This document shows positions 37,001-51,400 of a DNA stretch of 64,000 nt, one piece after another; position 1 is the first letter of the stretch; each line of letters opens with the position of its first letter. Under the pieces are notes generated by a model. That model ran no database searches. It worked only from the letters and a program-made list of their open reading frames with translations, and was not told the origin of the DNA. Origin of the DNA: Trichobilharzia szidati (taxonomy: Eukaryota > Platyhelminthes > Trematoda > Strigeidida > Schistosomatidae). The stretch is taken from the NCBI GenBank assembly GCA_944472155.2, contig OX235279.1, positions 46,969,564 through 47,033,563 of the forward strand, given 5' to 3'. Both the position numbers and the translations under genes were made by a program.

Positions 37001-40000
37001 GTGAGACGCCTTGCGGCTTTAAGTTCAGTAAAGTGGTGCATAAGTCTCTCATATAAATGAATGTGCTTCGTAGTTCACCTATTATCCGAATCATACCCAA
37101 TAAAAACAATCTTTATGTAAGACACATTACAAATGTCAGTTTGGGTGGATGATTAACGAACAAGTTCGTAGAAAGCAAATACCAATATGGTTGTGAAAAA
37201 TGGCAGCCTGAATTAATCATCTTTTATACGTTATGACTATGTTCGAAATACACAATATACAATGGAGTGTATACTACTTAATTCTTCAATACTTTATACA
37301 GAGGTGTTTTTTAATGAACAGCAGGGTGTGTTCATTTGTTGTCGTCACTTTATCATCTAATTATTGTTAATTGAACACCTAATGCATTATATTTGTGCAT
37401 TTAGTTAAGTGAAGCGTACATCTACTGATTTCACTGGTTCGAATATGTATATGTTTACATATCTCCCCTAAAACTACTTTTTTTCTTTGCATTCTTCAGA
37501 GGTAACCAACAGGCAAACAAAGTATGGTGTTTATTTGAAAATTTTGCATGATACTATTGAATAAAGGTGTGCGTCAGGGGCATAGCGGTTAGGACGCTCA
37601 CCGACTATGCACATGGTCCGGGGTTCGATCCCCGACCGACGCACTCCTTCACCTAGCTTAGCCAGAAATAAAGCTGGTAAACAGGAAAGGTTGAGCATGA
37701 GGTTAGCAACCCCATCCTGTAAAAATAAACATTGTTACAGAAACTTCAAGCCTCTAGCTTGAAGCCCTATGTTCCACTGGGAATGTGAAGGAATAAAAAA
37801 AGAAACTGAATAAAAATAACGAAAGTGTTTACATGAAAGTTTATTTTTAAAAGCCTTTTGTTCCTGATATTCACCTACATACAAAGAGCAAAGGTTATGC
37901 TTTAATCGGACCTCAACAAGAAAGATTAAGTTAAGAGTTTAAAGTGTGGTTAGAAGTCAAAGGAATTTAGTAAGAAACAACAGATAACAAAAGTATGGTG
38001 AAATGAGTCGAAAGGCAACACAGTATCTAATCCAGGATAATGTCCCAAATCACCTCCACGTGAAAGTGTTGAAAATGATACTTAGTCAAAATATAAGTCT
38101 GGGGAGTAGAAGACAGTTATGAAGGTGTAAATATGCTGAACTTAAAACACTTAAAAGCACAATACTAAAATGCCAACAACATTGTGTGCGAATTTTTTTA
38201 AAATTCTGGTAACTAGCATTACAATGACACTGACTAATTTCGAATATTTAGTTTTTTAAAATACTTAACAAAAGAAGTCGGTGAGAAAAATATTCACAAC
38301 TCAAAAGCCTACCTCTATTAAACGACGCACTGAATTGACATCATGACCCCAACTGCCAGTGTTACACAGATGTTCAACTGTTTCAGCCTGGTAGATAACA
38401 TTCTCAGCTGAATTGAAGCATTCCACCGCCAGGTCAAGTAAACGTCCACGTTGTGTTAATATGCCAAGTAAATCACGCCAAGCGCGATTTAAAGATTCCG
38501 CCATTGCTGCGTACACTTGACTTTGATTGTCTGAAGTCTGCTGAGTGACTAAATCATCGGCTCTTGACAAAAGCTCAGAGATTTGTTCTTGTTTAGACTG
38601 TGAAAGCGAAGAAGCAGTAAAATGAAATAACAGAGTAGAAAAAACAACAATTAAAAAGTCGATAATCTAAGGCACCAACAAAGTGACAACATAGTCGGAA
38701 GTAAGAGTTTGTAAGGACTTGGATTTGATTTGCGCATTCATATGCTAAAGTTAAAAAGGTGGCTTTCTGAAATCGCTGAAATATTATTTCGTCAGGGTAT
38801 TTCGAAAGTGGACAGCGTCATGACGCTAATGTCATACACATGTACAAAACTGCACACTCACTCATTCACTAATTCTAGCCACATATCTGTAATGTCTTTA
38901 CCCTCTGTTGAACTTAACTCAGATTAGTCAAATTCATTTATTATTCATAAATTCTCTGACTTCAAGTTTATATTATATAGCTTTTAATACACTTCTGTCC
39001 TCCTAATTACCAGTTAATAAGTGAAGACGAAATCAACATTCATTTCAAAATATTCGAAAATATTAAACCAAGAGCCAGTGTCTTTTATTTTTTGACTAAG
39101 TAACTGATGTCTTTTGTCAGTTAACATCGTGACTAGTCTGTCTTTAGTGTTCAAGTATTTCAATGTCGAAAATATTTGAATATTGAACAGACGCAAAGAA
39201 GTGTAAAAGTTCGTATATACATATTTATCACACATAGACACTCATACACACATACACACACAGAGACCCTTACACCGAAGCATTAATTCCAGTTTTTCCA
39301 ACAAAACAGATTTTGGAAAGAATTACTATTGTGTATTATCAGCATCCTGTTGACAAGATATGCACCATCCTTACTTTCTTACTTTACTAGTGATACTATG
39401 TTTTCTTTCTGACTTTATATAAACGCGTGTTAGTGACTGCTGCACTACTACTACTAATACTACTACTAGCAATAGTAGTAGTAGTAGTAGTTTTAAGTGT
39501 TCACCTAAACGCCTACCTTGAATTTATGAACTGCACAGAATCATTATTCATCTCCTCGGGGGGTGGTTATTGTTTTTATTTTATCAGCTAAATACACACC
39601 TTTTACCACATCGGTAAAAGAGAGAATGTTTTAATTAGTAAACAGTTTAGTCACTGTGTTCACATCTTTGTGTGTGTGTTTGACTGGCTACTGAACAATC
39701 ACCACTATGCATATTCATCCGGCGTGAACAACAGCGATTATTCAAATCTAGTAATGAGGTCAGGTTTTAAAGAATAATAGCTGTGTAAGTCTGTAAGTTG
39801 ATGGTTAGTGTTTCTCAAGTAAATAATTTTCATAAAAACTGACGCACAAGGCCATATCAGTATGCTTACACCAGTTAACCTGCTCCTTATGATCAGTGTA
39901 CATCGGTTATACCAAACGTCCACTTGTAGAAAGCCTTACAGAACACTATACAGACTGTCTACTGAAGAGAGAACAAAGATGTGTCTTTGATTTGACAACA

Positions 40001-43000
40001 GAACGTTTTTGGGACTCAGGACAACCGGCTTCATTTGATAAATCTCTTAAAAGTTTTAAGCGGTACATACTTTTTTTGATTAGACACTAACTAGTCAGTA
40101 GAACAACTGGACCTCGTCTTTCCAAACTCATATCATTTATAGGTACAACATTTCCTTTCTTTCTTTTCCTTTTCTCTCTCTCTTTTTTTCCGTTTTGTGC
40201 TGCTTTGTTTCTTTCTCTGGCTTACGCCAGTAAATATGACAGCACCTACTTTTCTAACACCTTCAAACACTGTTCAGCTTCGGCTTTGCTACCGATATTC
40301 CAATATGTTGTTGTCATAATGAACTGAGATTTCCTTAATCTATGTAGAATTCTATTTATTGATAATGTACTAACTGGATGCAATACTGTAGTAAAAGTGC
40401 TGAGAATTCCATTCTGTATCACAAGTACTGTTTTGGAATAAAGCAAATTATTATTATTATCATTATTATTTTTACGTATAGTCCTCTGTTTACTGCAGAC
40501 TGAATTCTATCAGTCAAGTTTGCAATGTGGCCATTATCAAGCTAGGTAGCTTGCCATCATGGTGCACTCAGAATTGTTGTTATCAGATGATTGGAGGCAA
40601 TCAATAGGGACCCTAGGACCTAGGTTTCATACTTGTTGTCACTCGTCAGTCAGTAAAGCGTATCTGCAAACTTGAAGAAACTCATGTCCCTTCTGAGATT
40701 CGAACCCGTATCACCCAGTGCTTAAGTCAGAGACTTCCCTACTGAGCTATCTGTGAGGAAATACTTTCTTCATTGATTTGAAATTATGCTCTGAAGATCA
40801 TTGAAAAGTCAGTTATCTTCATTCATCTCAAGTGCCTGTCAATTTCCTAAGATAAACAATCGAACGTGAAAGAATTTACCTGGCTAACAGAAACAGTTAA
40901 ATCTTAGTTCAAAATTAGTTTTCACCTTCGAAATTATACTGACTTATAGTCAAAGAAGCTTACAAATTAGCTTTTAAGTTATTTTGCCGATGTCCACTTG
41001 CTTTATGGTTTATGAAAATATTTTCATTCTTACCCTTCTTGAAAATGCCACCTAATAAACTCACTATACTCAAACATTCTGTATGACAAAAGGAGATTTA
41101 TACTGACTTGTATGTCATTCACTTTATCGCAGAAGGATTAATGAAGGTTAATGTCTAAGACGTCTAAAGTAAGAGGAGGTTGTGCACTCTGGCAATCACT
41201 GAGAAGTCAATGGAGGTTTGGGATCATGGAAGCCATTGAAAAAAAAAAAACGATTTCAGACAGATACAGTTAATCACCAATCACATAAAAGTAACCATAT
41301 CGAGTAACAAATGAATAATCAATGAAAAAGAATAAAAGCTTAACACATGTGGAACAAATTCATATCTCTTGTTGGGCAGATAAACGTGAAGAAGTGAATA
41401 CTAGCTGTGCTTTCTCAAAAAGTAAGGTATTAAGAGTTCAGATGCAGGAGGTCAGCAGCGTACCTGGAATTCGCCAAACACTTAGATTATAAGATACCAA
41501 CAATTTTTTTTTTTTGGGGGGGGGAGGGCAGTTAAAATTATTGACCTTCTTAATACTGTGGTGGTGTAATACAGACAATGTCTGCCAACGGAATGTTATG
41601 TCTCACATGTTCCCACAGTTCAATACGGCATTAACAACAGAATACAATACATCTATTTCAACATTCTATTTGATGGTAGAGACAGAATACTTTCCCACAG
41701 TTCAATACTTCATCGAAAACAGAATTCTATGTATATTTGAACATTCTATTTCATGTCCCTTAATGTAAACCGAAATCACAAGCTCAGTGATTGATTAACG
41801 AATATAAACTGTAGTTATATAAACAGCGGTTTGATCAGTGGAGTATATACCTTTGCTTCTGTGCCTTGCCTTCTACTGTACAATAATACCGTACGACAGA
41901 TTCCATTCTGACGCATAAAACTGAACAGGAACAGTGGAGTGCTGTGAATTTATAAGAATGTTCTAAAACCGGGCATAATAAGCACATCCTGTGATTTGCT
42001 TTATTTTCAGTGTACTAATTATACAATACAGAACTTTGGTTCGTTGAACAAAATATAACTGTGTTAAAAAGTTTCAGATAAATCCAGTAAGGTGCAGCAG
42101 GTCGGGTGTGAGGACAAATACTCGCCGGAGAGATTGGCTAGCGGTTGCGCTATATCGTGAATTGGCAGAAGTTAGAATTCATGGGCCATTGGATCGGGTC
42201 CCAGTGGCTTAATGGTCTACGAGCTTGCCTTGTAACCAGAAGGTCCTGGATTCGAACCCTGGTGGTGGGTGCGTACTGATGAAGAGTCCCAAACTAGGAC
42301 GAAACGGCTGTCCAGAACTCCCAGGTTTTCCAATGGTTCTCTAACTGATGTCAGCTTATGATGAAATCCTGTAATAAATCCATTCTACCTGTCAAGAATA
42401 TCAATTCCCAGTTGATTTGTATGATAAAATATTGACAAAGGAAATAGGATTTGAACTAACGATGACATGTCTGCTAACATTCATTATAACATAAAATAAA
42501 ATAAATAAAAACGATTTCCTTTTGAAACTTACAGCCAACTTAGCGCATAAATGCTCATGTATTTCCTGTAGTGAACGCGCTTCATCAGCATTTCCTCCAA
42601 TATCATATAGATCTGGTTCCATACGCTGAATGCGAACACGGATCCAGTTACCACACTGAAAGGTTGTGAACAGAAAATGCAATTGTAAAGCATAGGTTCG
42701 TTAAGTATTATAAAGATAACATTATAGATAATTCCCAATATTGTTGGTTGATTATGTACAAATTGTAATGGAAATTTATTGTCCGTTAAGCTAACTACTT
42801 TGAGGTAGGCAGCTTAAAGAAAAACCAAATGTCATCTTAAGCGCAATTATCTTATCGTTGACGACAATACTACTAATCAGAGCATTAAGAATCAGTGTTT
42901 TAAAAAAATAAAGATATTTCCACAAAAGAAACAGTAACTCATCAACCAATCTCGCAGATATTATTCCCCCAAGCAAAGTATGTATGAAAATAGTTTGACT

Positions 43001-45444
43001 GAAAACAGAATGAAAACATTTTTACAGGTTAAAATACCCATCGGTCTTTATTCCATGGCTTTTCACTAACTACTAACAGACTAAAAATAAATTGCTATAA
43101 ATAAATGTAAATATATGTAACATCTAAAATTATTTGAACTCAAGGGCTATAGTTCAGGAATAAGAGATACTAGTACAAGATAGCTAACAATCTAACAACC
43201 AGAGTTTGCTTATACACAATGGGATGAAAAATTCTAGAGGCAGAAGTCGGAGTGAAAAGAAATGGTGGATAGAAGTAAAATTATCCCCATAAACAGACAA
43301 ATAAGTAAATTGGAAGACCAATAGTGAATTCACCTCAGTGAGTTGTGAGTGATCAGATGAGGAACTGAATGTACAAATAGTTTCACTAATGAAAACTATT
43401 TTATGTGGTTTTTAAATCTGGCAGTAAAGAACTTTTATGACACTTCTGTAAGACTGCCATATTTATTCTTATTACACAACCATTCAACTAAGCTTCTGGA
43501 ACAAAAGTTATCAGTAATAAAGATGACTAAATTTGTTATTCTGTTAATAAGTTACGAGAATGCTAGCTTAAAAGTTTACAGTAAAAGGTAAAGAGGATTA
43601 ATGTCGTTCATAAGACTAATTCATTCATTCATTATAATGTATATATAATTGTAGAACCTGATGATGAATTTATCGAAAAAAGTTCTCTTCGTTCCGTGTC
43701 TATTCTTTTAAAGAGGATTAACTTTTTGCACACTGTGTGTGTATTTGCGTTGCTTTTGAGTCCACTATTAGGAGGGCAATGGGTGCCTACTGCCGAAAAG
43801 TTCCAAAATAGGATGAAATAGTTGTCCAGTACTCCCTGGTTTTCAGTGGTTCTCTAACTGAAGTCAATCCGTGGTTTAACCTGGAAGATTAGTTAGTTTT
43901 CTGGTTAGTTAGAATCCCTTTGTCCAGATCAGACTTTTCTATAACAGTTTAGTCTCGCTTATTATGAGAAGGCTGGTGATGGCACATTGTTGTTCAGGCT
44001 GAATTGAGTGGAGTAGGGTTCAATCCGGAGACCCAGTGGTCGCAAGTCGATTATACAAGCCAATGAGACATTAGATTAGTATGGAGTGTTAACAACTAGG
44101 AGACTGGAATTCTTCTAGCTGTGACATTTGATAGTGGACATTTTATTACTAAGCTTGCTGATATATTGAGTACTAATTTCACTAGGAAATTAGGTCGTAA
44201 AGCCAATTCCATACACATACTCTTAGTATTCTGCATTTTGAGACTTCATACATCTGAATATAAGAAATGTACTTGGAGGCATGTAAAAGTTTGTGAATTA
44301 GCTTACGACGAAGTGAAGGTAACCATTAGAAGTAACAATCCATCTTAGGAATGATTTGAAGTAAACCAAAACAGTGAATGCATTAATTATAATACCTATG
44401 AGTGTAATTAAAATAGGATCATAACTGTACGAAAGAACCTTTCTCTCGATTAGCCTTCAAAGGCTTCTTCCATTTCCAGTCTACTTTTGAAATTAGCCAA
44501 AAGCTTACTTGAAACCCAATACCTGCTGAGAAAAGTTTGTTTCACATTGGGATTTACTAGCCTTGTACATCAGTGAATCATGCTGGACTGACTGAGTGAT
44601 GGCCAGCTAAGTTTTCCCAGGAGCATTACTACTGGAGATTTACTTGAAATGAACTTTTACAGGTAGGGACAGAAGTATGGATAATGGAAGAGTAGAATTT
44701 AGACACCTTGGCAGAATATAATTCCATATTTGCTAAGCTTATTGTATATCACACATGGCGATACAGTATTGATAACTGGATGATGTTACATGCAAATTTT
44801 ATCGCTCACAACCAAGTCGGTATACTCACACAACTTCATAACCTGTTTTATGTAATCCCATATTCCCTCTTGGTATTTACTGTAATTTCCTATATGTATG
44901 CGGCGTAAGTGATGCGTCATTTCGATTGTATTACCTTAGCAGGACCAATCATCCTAGCTTTAGATGAATTCCTGTGTTTCGACAATCAAACTGATCCCTA
45001 TCTACTAGTTTGACCTATGTATTTAACCTGACAGTCATGACGTGCTATACAGTCCTAAAGTCGACAAAGTGTATCTGTGAGTGAGTTGGTTGGTTTAAAT
45101 GCCACCCGAATTCCGGCCATAATAAGAACTGTGGGCAGATGTTGCTTATTTATATGTCAATACCACCATATAAAGAAGAAGCATTATAATACATGAATCT
45201 TACCGCAGATAATAATCCATTCATACCATCAGCTATGGAAAATAAAGATCAGTTTGGATGTGTGTTCACTTAACTCGTGCTTGTTCAGACATGCTTACCT
45301 TTTCATCCGTGAGTCAATCTTATCGTATGTTTTTATCATAAACTGAGTGCGGAGTTGTATTAAAATGCTTATTACCCTGTAAAACACGTTATAATGGTCC
45401 CGATATAACCAGTCACGATGGTATCCTAACAACTAGTAGATACC

Positions 45445-45475
<31 letters not shown>

Positions 45476-48400
45476 TAAATGAATCGTACACACACCCTGG
45501 ACATTTTCATCTTTTAACGACAAAATTCAGATTTGCTCAACCATTTGTGAGTTACATTATTACATTAAATTCATTTTAGAGTTCAGATCAATGAGGATTT
45601 TTATTTTATTCCCTAAGATTTCATTATGAAATGGATCCAAACTAATTGTCTGTAACATCCTAACAGATAGCATATAACAGTCCAGTTATCCCATCCTGTT
45701 TGTTTGCTTTTAGGTAGATACATGCACACACACACAGGGATAAAAGTGATGAAGAAGCCTATTCTATAATTCTATGTAACCACTGTGGATGTACTACTGC
45801 TAAAAGTTCGTAAGTAGTATATGATATGACGTCTTCTGAAAAAATGTTTTAACAGAGGAACAAAAGAAATGAAGAAAATTGTGAGTCAGGATAGAAAGCA
45901 TCAAATGCACAGAAAGAATCACAAGAGAATTAAAGCAGAGTTTCAGTGTGTAGGTATGAGTATAATGTAACGCATGCATCTTGATCTAGGATCATCTGTG
46001 TTCTCCCCCATAGCACCACGGGACTTCAGATAATTTGATCCCGGTTGTTGTTCTGCCTTCGTGTGCATAGATTTGAAATAATCGTCAAAGAAGCAGTTCT
46101 CAAATACCTAACTCTGTATGCTGGATATAGATGTAGTTGCTAACTGCAGCAGAATTTCACTCCGAATTCTCTTAGATGAAAAAATTTCAAGGATAAATAT
46201 GCTTGGACACGTTTATGCCCAGTATGCATGCATCAGTCCTGATTTCTAAAAACTTTGAAGCGGCGGAATATATTGTCACACACTTGAAATATCATACCTT
46301 GAAGTCGACATCATTTATATGATTTCAGTATAAGCTCAAATTATCTTGTAATGCATTCATCATACCAATGGTAAAACATTTATAGCTTTCATTATTAGTA
46401 CATTCAGAAGTTCTTTTACATGGTGTTAATAAGGAGACGGCTTTATAAAATCTAGTAGATTGTGTAGAAAGATTAAATGACACCAAAAGACAACCGAAAG
46501 AAACAGTTTTACTCTCCATGATTAAAAGGCAGAGAGCGAAGGAGCAAGTCGTTGATAAGTACATCAAAATGAAGCAGTTGAAATGAACATCCAGGAATGT
46601 CTTACTTTTTAAACAAATTCGTTGTTCAATATCGAAAATATTCACGTTTCTGGTGCTTATTAAACTAAGTTAGTCATAAAAACGCACAAACAATCACCTT
46701 ATTTGACGGTTTATGGATATCACTGAAATATCCTCTGTTTACATTAGTACCATATCAGTATACTGAGGGAATGGGAATGGAAAACCCAAGTTGGCTAATA
46801 TAAGATGGGTGTATTTTTTATGAATAAATATATGTGACCTTAGCAGAAAGGATGGATGTTTATTTAATACAATTAGTTTCCTTCAGTGAATTTAAACAAA
46901 GCAATAAGAAGAAGTGATTTGTCTGAATCGTGTAATGTATTCGCGCAACACATTTCGAATAATCTGATCACACACGGACTTGTCACATGAATATATATGA
47001 AATTAATAAAGAGTTAAGAGGTGGGTGAGAAAATAGACTTAGGTTAAGTTAAAGGGACATACTGAAGGTCAAAATAACAATGGAGATCACTAAACCAAGT
47101 AAGAGAGGTAATATTACATCGATCCTGGCTGATATCAAAACAAAGTTTAGCAAGGAAGGTTTAGCGTGATGACGAATTGTCGCTTTGAACGCATAAAGGT
47201 GGTTTAAACATCCTAATTGCCATCTAGGACTTCCACAAACTTTAGGATACACCCCAAACACGTTCTGCAGATAGGTTTGAATGACATGTAAACACCAAAT
47301 TGATGTCCTGTCCCTATTATATGTTTCGCAACAGAAGACAGGATACCTGGCTCCTATTTATTTATTTAGTCTTATGATTTTGAATGGAAACTTCATTGAG
47401 CATTACTAATCGCATATTCAACTAAGACACTTGTTTAACTACTTCATTATTCCGTGAAAATAAAACTGTGGTCAACTGTCTACTCTGCTCTCCATTAAGC
47501 GATTGAATATATACAAGTTAATTAAACAAACTGCTGATAGTTCACATAATGTTGTTAAATTATTCAAAATAAATAGATGCCACTGTGTGTGCAATTTAGT
47601 TCAAGCACGATCTATTAAGACGACTGGCCAACTGCGCTGAAATTTTTCTCTTCAAGGTCTTGACTTATGTAAGCGTATTTCCTGAAGATCTATCATCAGT
47701 AAGTTTTAATGTGGCTGAATAATCGGAACACTTAAACTTATTTCTCCTACGTTTGAATTTCATAATAAATCTAAATCAACTTATAACAATGATAGACGGA
47801 TGTGCATCAACTTGAGCAGTTGTCAGTGCACAATTATTCACTGAAATCTGTCCATCAAACTTCTTTTAAATGTGACTTGAAATTGTAGGTTAGTTAGTTC
47901 TTATGTGCTAATATGTCTTGTCTACAGAGTGCAAGAATTTTGCGGCGATTTTCTTAGTTCAGTCATTCCTCAACTTTTAGATGTGTATCCACATATTTTG
48001 CGTTTTCCTATTTACTTTTATAAATCGTTAACAGAATGATAGCGATTAGAAATGAATAGTGGGATGGGTGCTTGAAACATGCACCTACACTTATTTGTTC
48101 TCTGAAATTCTGGATTGACATCGATTACCTTAAGCACCTAGTAATCTGATTTGATTTAAACGATGTTAGTCGTATTTGCAATCTACAATTTCCAGTTCTC
48201 TATGAGTTTCAGTGAAACACCGTTATGCTACTGGCCTATATGCATGTTTTTATGCGTGTGTGTGTGTATATATATAGAGTGGGTACGTCTCCAAATTATT
48301 CTGCGGCTGAATTCACAGACAGTTATCTCATAACCATAAGTGGGAATCAAATAGTCTTCACAACCACCCCCATTCTATGTTCGAGAAATAAGGATAAACT

Positions 48401-51400
48401 ACCTAAATTTTCCTCTTCTATGTGTATCTACCAGTTTGACTGCAGCTGCGGAGCCAGCTACATTGGGCGTACAATTAGGCAGGTTCATCATCGTATTTCC
48501 GAACATCATCCAGCATGGTTAAGCAAGGGACAAACAAGATCTATTTGTAGTTCTATTTTAGCACACCTTGTTGATACTGAGCATAAGGTTGATGTTAATA
48601 CTGCATTTAAAATTATTTATCGCATTCCGACTAATCTTAATTTTGCTCTACGAGTTCGTCTTCTACAGACAGCTGAAGCAATCGGGATCCACCTTAAGAA
48701 GCCAAGCCTATGTGTTCAGAAGAAATTTGTACAGCCACTTTCCTTACCGTGGCCATCGCTACAAGAATGCATAAACAGGACTACGTCGCCCTCCTCCCCC
48801 TAAACCTTTAAAAACAATAAAAATTATAATTGTCCAAATTATTTTATTTTTATTTATTTTGACCACTTCATCTTTAATTACGTGTTATCCTTCTAAAATT
48901 AATTTATTCTATCCATTTCTACCTTTTAAATGTGTATTGATTTACTTCGTTAATTATCAAGCCATTGACATTTTGACACTTTAGTTATTGTTAACAAACA
49001 TATCACCACATGTTTGGTAAACTGTTGTGAATTGTAATAAAAATGCTATATATATTAGAGTAGAGCCAGAGATGAGGGTCTAATTGAAAAGTAAATATTT
49101 CTTCGCTCAATCTGTTTTCTAAATAGTCATTTTCATGAATTTATACCTTAAATCTATTTTTTAACCCATAGTAATATTTTACCTAGATATATATGACATA
49201 AATTCGTAAAAATCTCTGGGTTGCGGCAGGATTCGAACCAGTTGCTGGTGGTGTCTGCCAACTTTCAACTATTTCATTAAATTCTTTCTATGTGGCTGGA
49301 TTTAGAAATTTACTTGATTGGCAGTTATTCAGATTTGTTGTTGACCTATTGGTAATTATGAATTTAATAATGGGCATCTTCAAAAATTGGAGACATTTAT
49401 TTCCCGATACGGATTTAAAACGAGCAATCAATGTTAATAAATTTAATGAATTTATCAAATTTTGGTAGAAATCTCCAAATGAATATGCTGTATGGATCTT
49501 GATTTTTAATTTCTCATGATCTTTCCCTTTTATCTATCTGAACTTGACCTGAGAAACACTCGCACCTGTAGCTTTGCGAGTGATTGATTCATTTTTGTTT
49601 ATTTATCAGTCACATCGCCTCATGTTTTTTTTTCAAAGTATGTGTGACAATTAGTCCCTTTAGAGAATCAAGGATTACCGAAGGAGGTTAAAGGTAATAC
49701 CACGCGGGGACAATAGCTGTTCATAAACTTAAGCGCCTCACACCCATGTGTGTACAAAACCAATTTATTATTACTCTTAACCAACCTTGGTAATCCTCAT
49801 TTGATTAGATAACCAAACGTTGTTTTAATTATTCCTATTATTCTTAAATCCCTTAGCACTTTGTTCATTTTAAGCGGCATTTTTATTGTTCATGTAAACT
49901 GATTTGAAAAGTAAGTTTAAGGGATCCCATTGTTCGAAATGTATGGTGCAAATACACCACAACATTTTCCAGATAATCTCCGTCTTCTAATAACACTATC
50001 CAGAAATAAACATAAATGTGTCACTGCAAGTAGGGTGTTCAGCTGAGCACTTCTATGGAAATTCCAGGAATTTACTAAATCCTGCTTCATTAACATTCTT
50101 TATTTGTTTTAATACTGAGTAGCATCTAAGCGGCAGTTTTTCTGCAGTCAGTTTTGCACTTTTCTGTATTACAGAGGGAATGTACTTCTTCCATTGGATT
50201 TTATCCTCTCCTTGCTTATTTCACTACTCTTTCACTACACTATTTGTCGAGAAATGATGAATTTGATTTTGGTTAATCACGGATATTTTTGAAAATTAAG
50301 ATGTTTACTGGTGGCAGGTGATATTTAAGAGGAATTCATCATAGCCACTTCATTGTATTCTGGAGTTGTCATTGGGATCTATATTTGGTCCTAATGAGTG
50401 ATGGTTTACCAACCAACTCTAAGTACAGCGTAGAAACCATCGTTTCAAACATCGAAACTAAAAACGGGACAGTGTAGAAGAGTGTAATTCCATATTAGTC
50501 TGCTTATTAGATAAATTACTCAGTGAAGCAGTATTATTATTATTTGTTGCATGACATTTCAAACACAATTTATCGTTTATAATCATATCAACAATTGTAC
50601 CCACAAAAATTCGAAACTTTCCTTTTACAGTTCTAAGTCATCTGGGAAGGTTTAATTAAACACTGAGACTTAGGAAAATCTAGATTAGTACTATATGTGT
50701 TCATACAGAGCCATATATATTGAGAGTTCTACAATCTACTACATCAGGCTAGAGAGACAAACCGAAGCTTTTTTGATCGAATCAACTGAGAATGCATGCA
50801 GCAGACATGATTTAATACTTGTCCTGGATATCTAAAAAATTCTACAACCCACACTGTAGATGAAAGAAGAGACGTAGAACTACAAAAATCAAGTTTCCAA
50901 GTTTTGGAGTTGTATTTCAATATGATTATGAACAATAAACTGTGTTCGAAATGACAACCCACCAAGTAATGCTGTTTCATCGTGTGATCTATGCAGTAAA
51001 CAAAGTAATATGGAATCGAAGCTCCAATCTGTCAGATTACTACTTAATATGCATCGAAGAATAACTTCGTGCCCTTTATTCAGCAGTTCCGAATCATCTA
51101 ATGAGTAGGACATATCAAACCTTCGTTAAAAAGTGTCATAATTACAGCGTCAAAATGATACGCAGTCGTAGCCATTTACCAGGTAATGGGAAATATTACA
51201 ATCGCGTTGGAAACAAACATAAGAATCTCCATGGTAGGATTCATTTATCTTGTTAATTGAGGCATGGAAGCTAATTTTAGTTGAAGTAAGAGATTCCTGG
51301 GCGTTAGTACTAACCTGTAATTTCAACAAACTGTATTGAATGGGCTTATCTACTTTGGGTGAGTCCTTTCAGCTAGAAGTAGTACTGTTTGAACTACAAG

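Noticed and set aside
41505..41526. T-run followed by G-run as a quadruplex or LINE tail
   Set aside because: A single G-run cannot form a quadruplex alone and no element end is adjacent; likely a homopolymer tract.
43657..43690. CTGATGATGAATTTATCGAAA as another hammerhead
   Set aside because: Stem II would have at most two pairs, and no stem I or stem III partners were found.
46325..46645. 106-codon minus-strand frame in intron 1 as a CCDC141-like exon
   Set aside because: Adding it is not needed for frame (exons 1 and 2 join in phase 0), and its Cys/Leu-rich content fits no domain of the protein.
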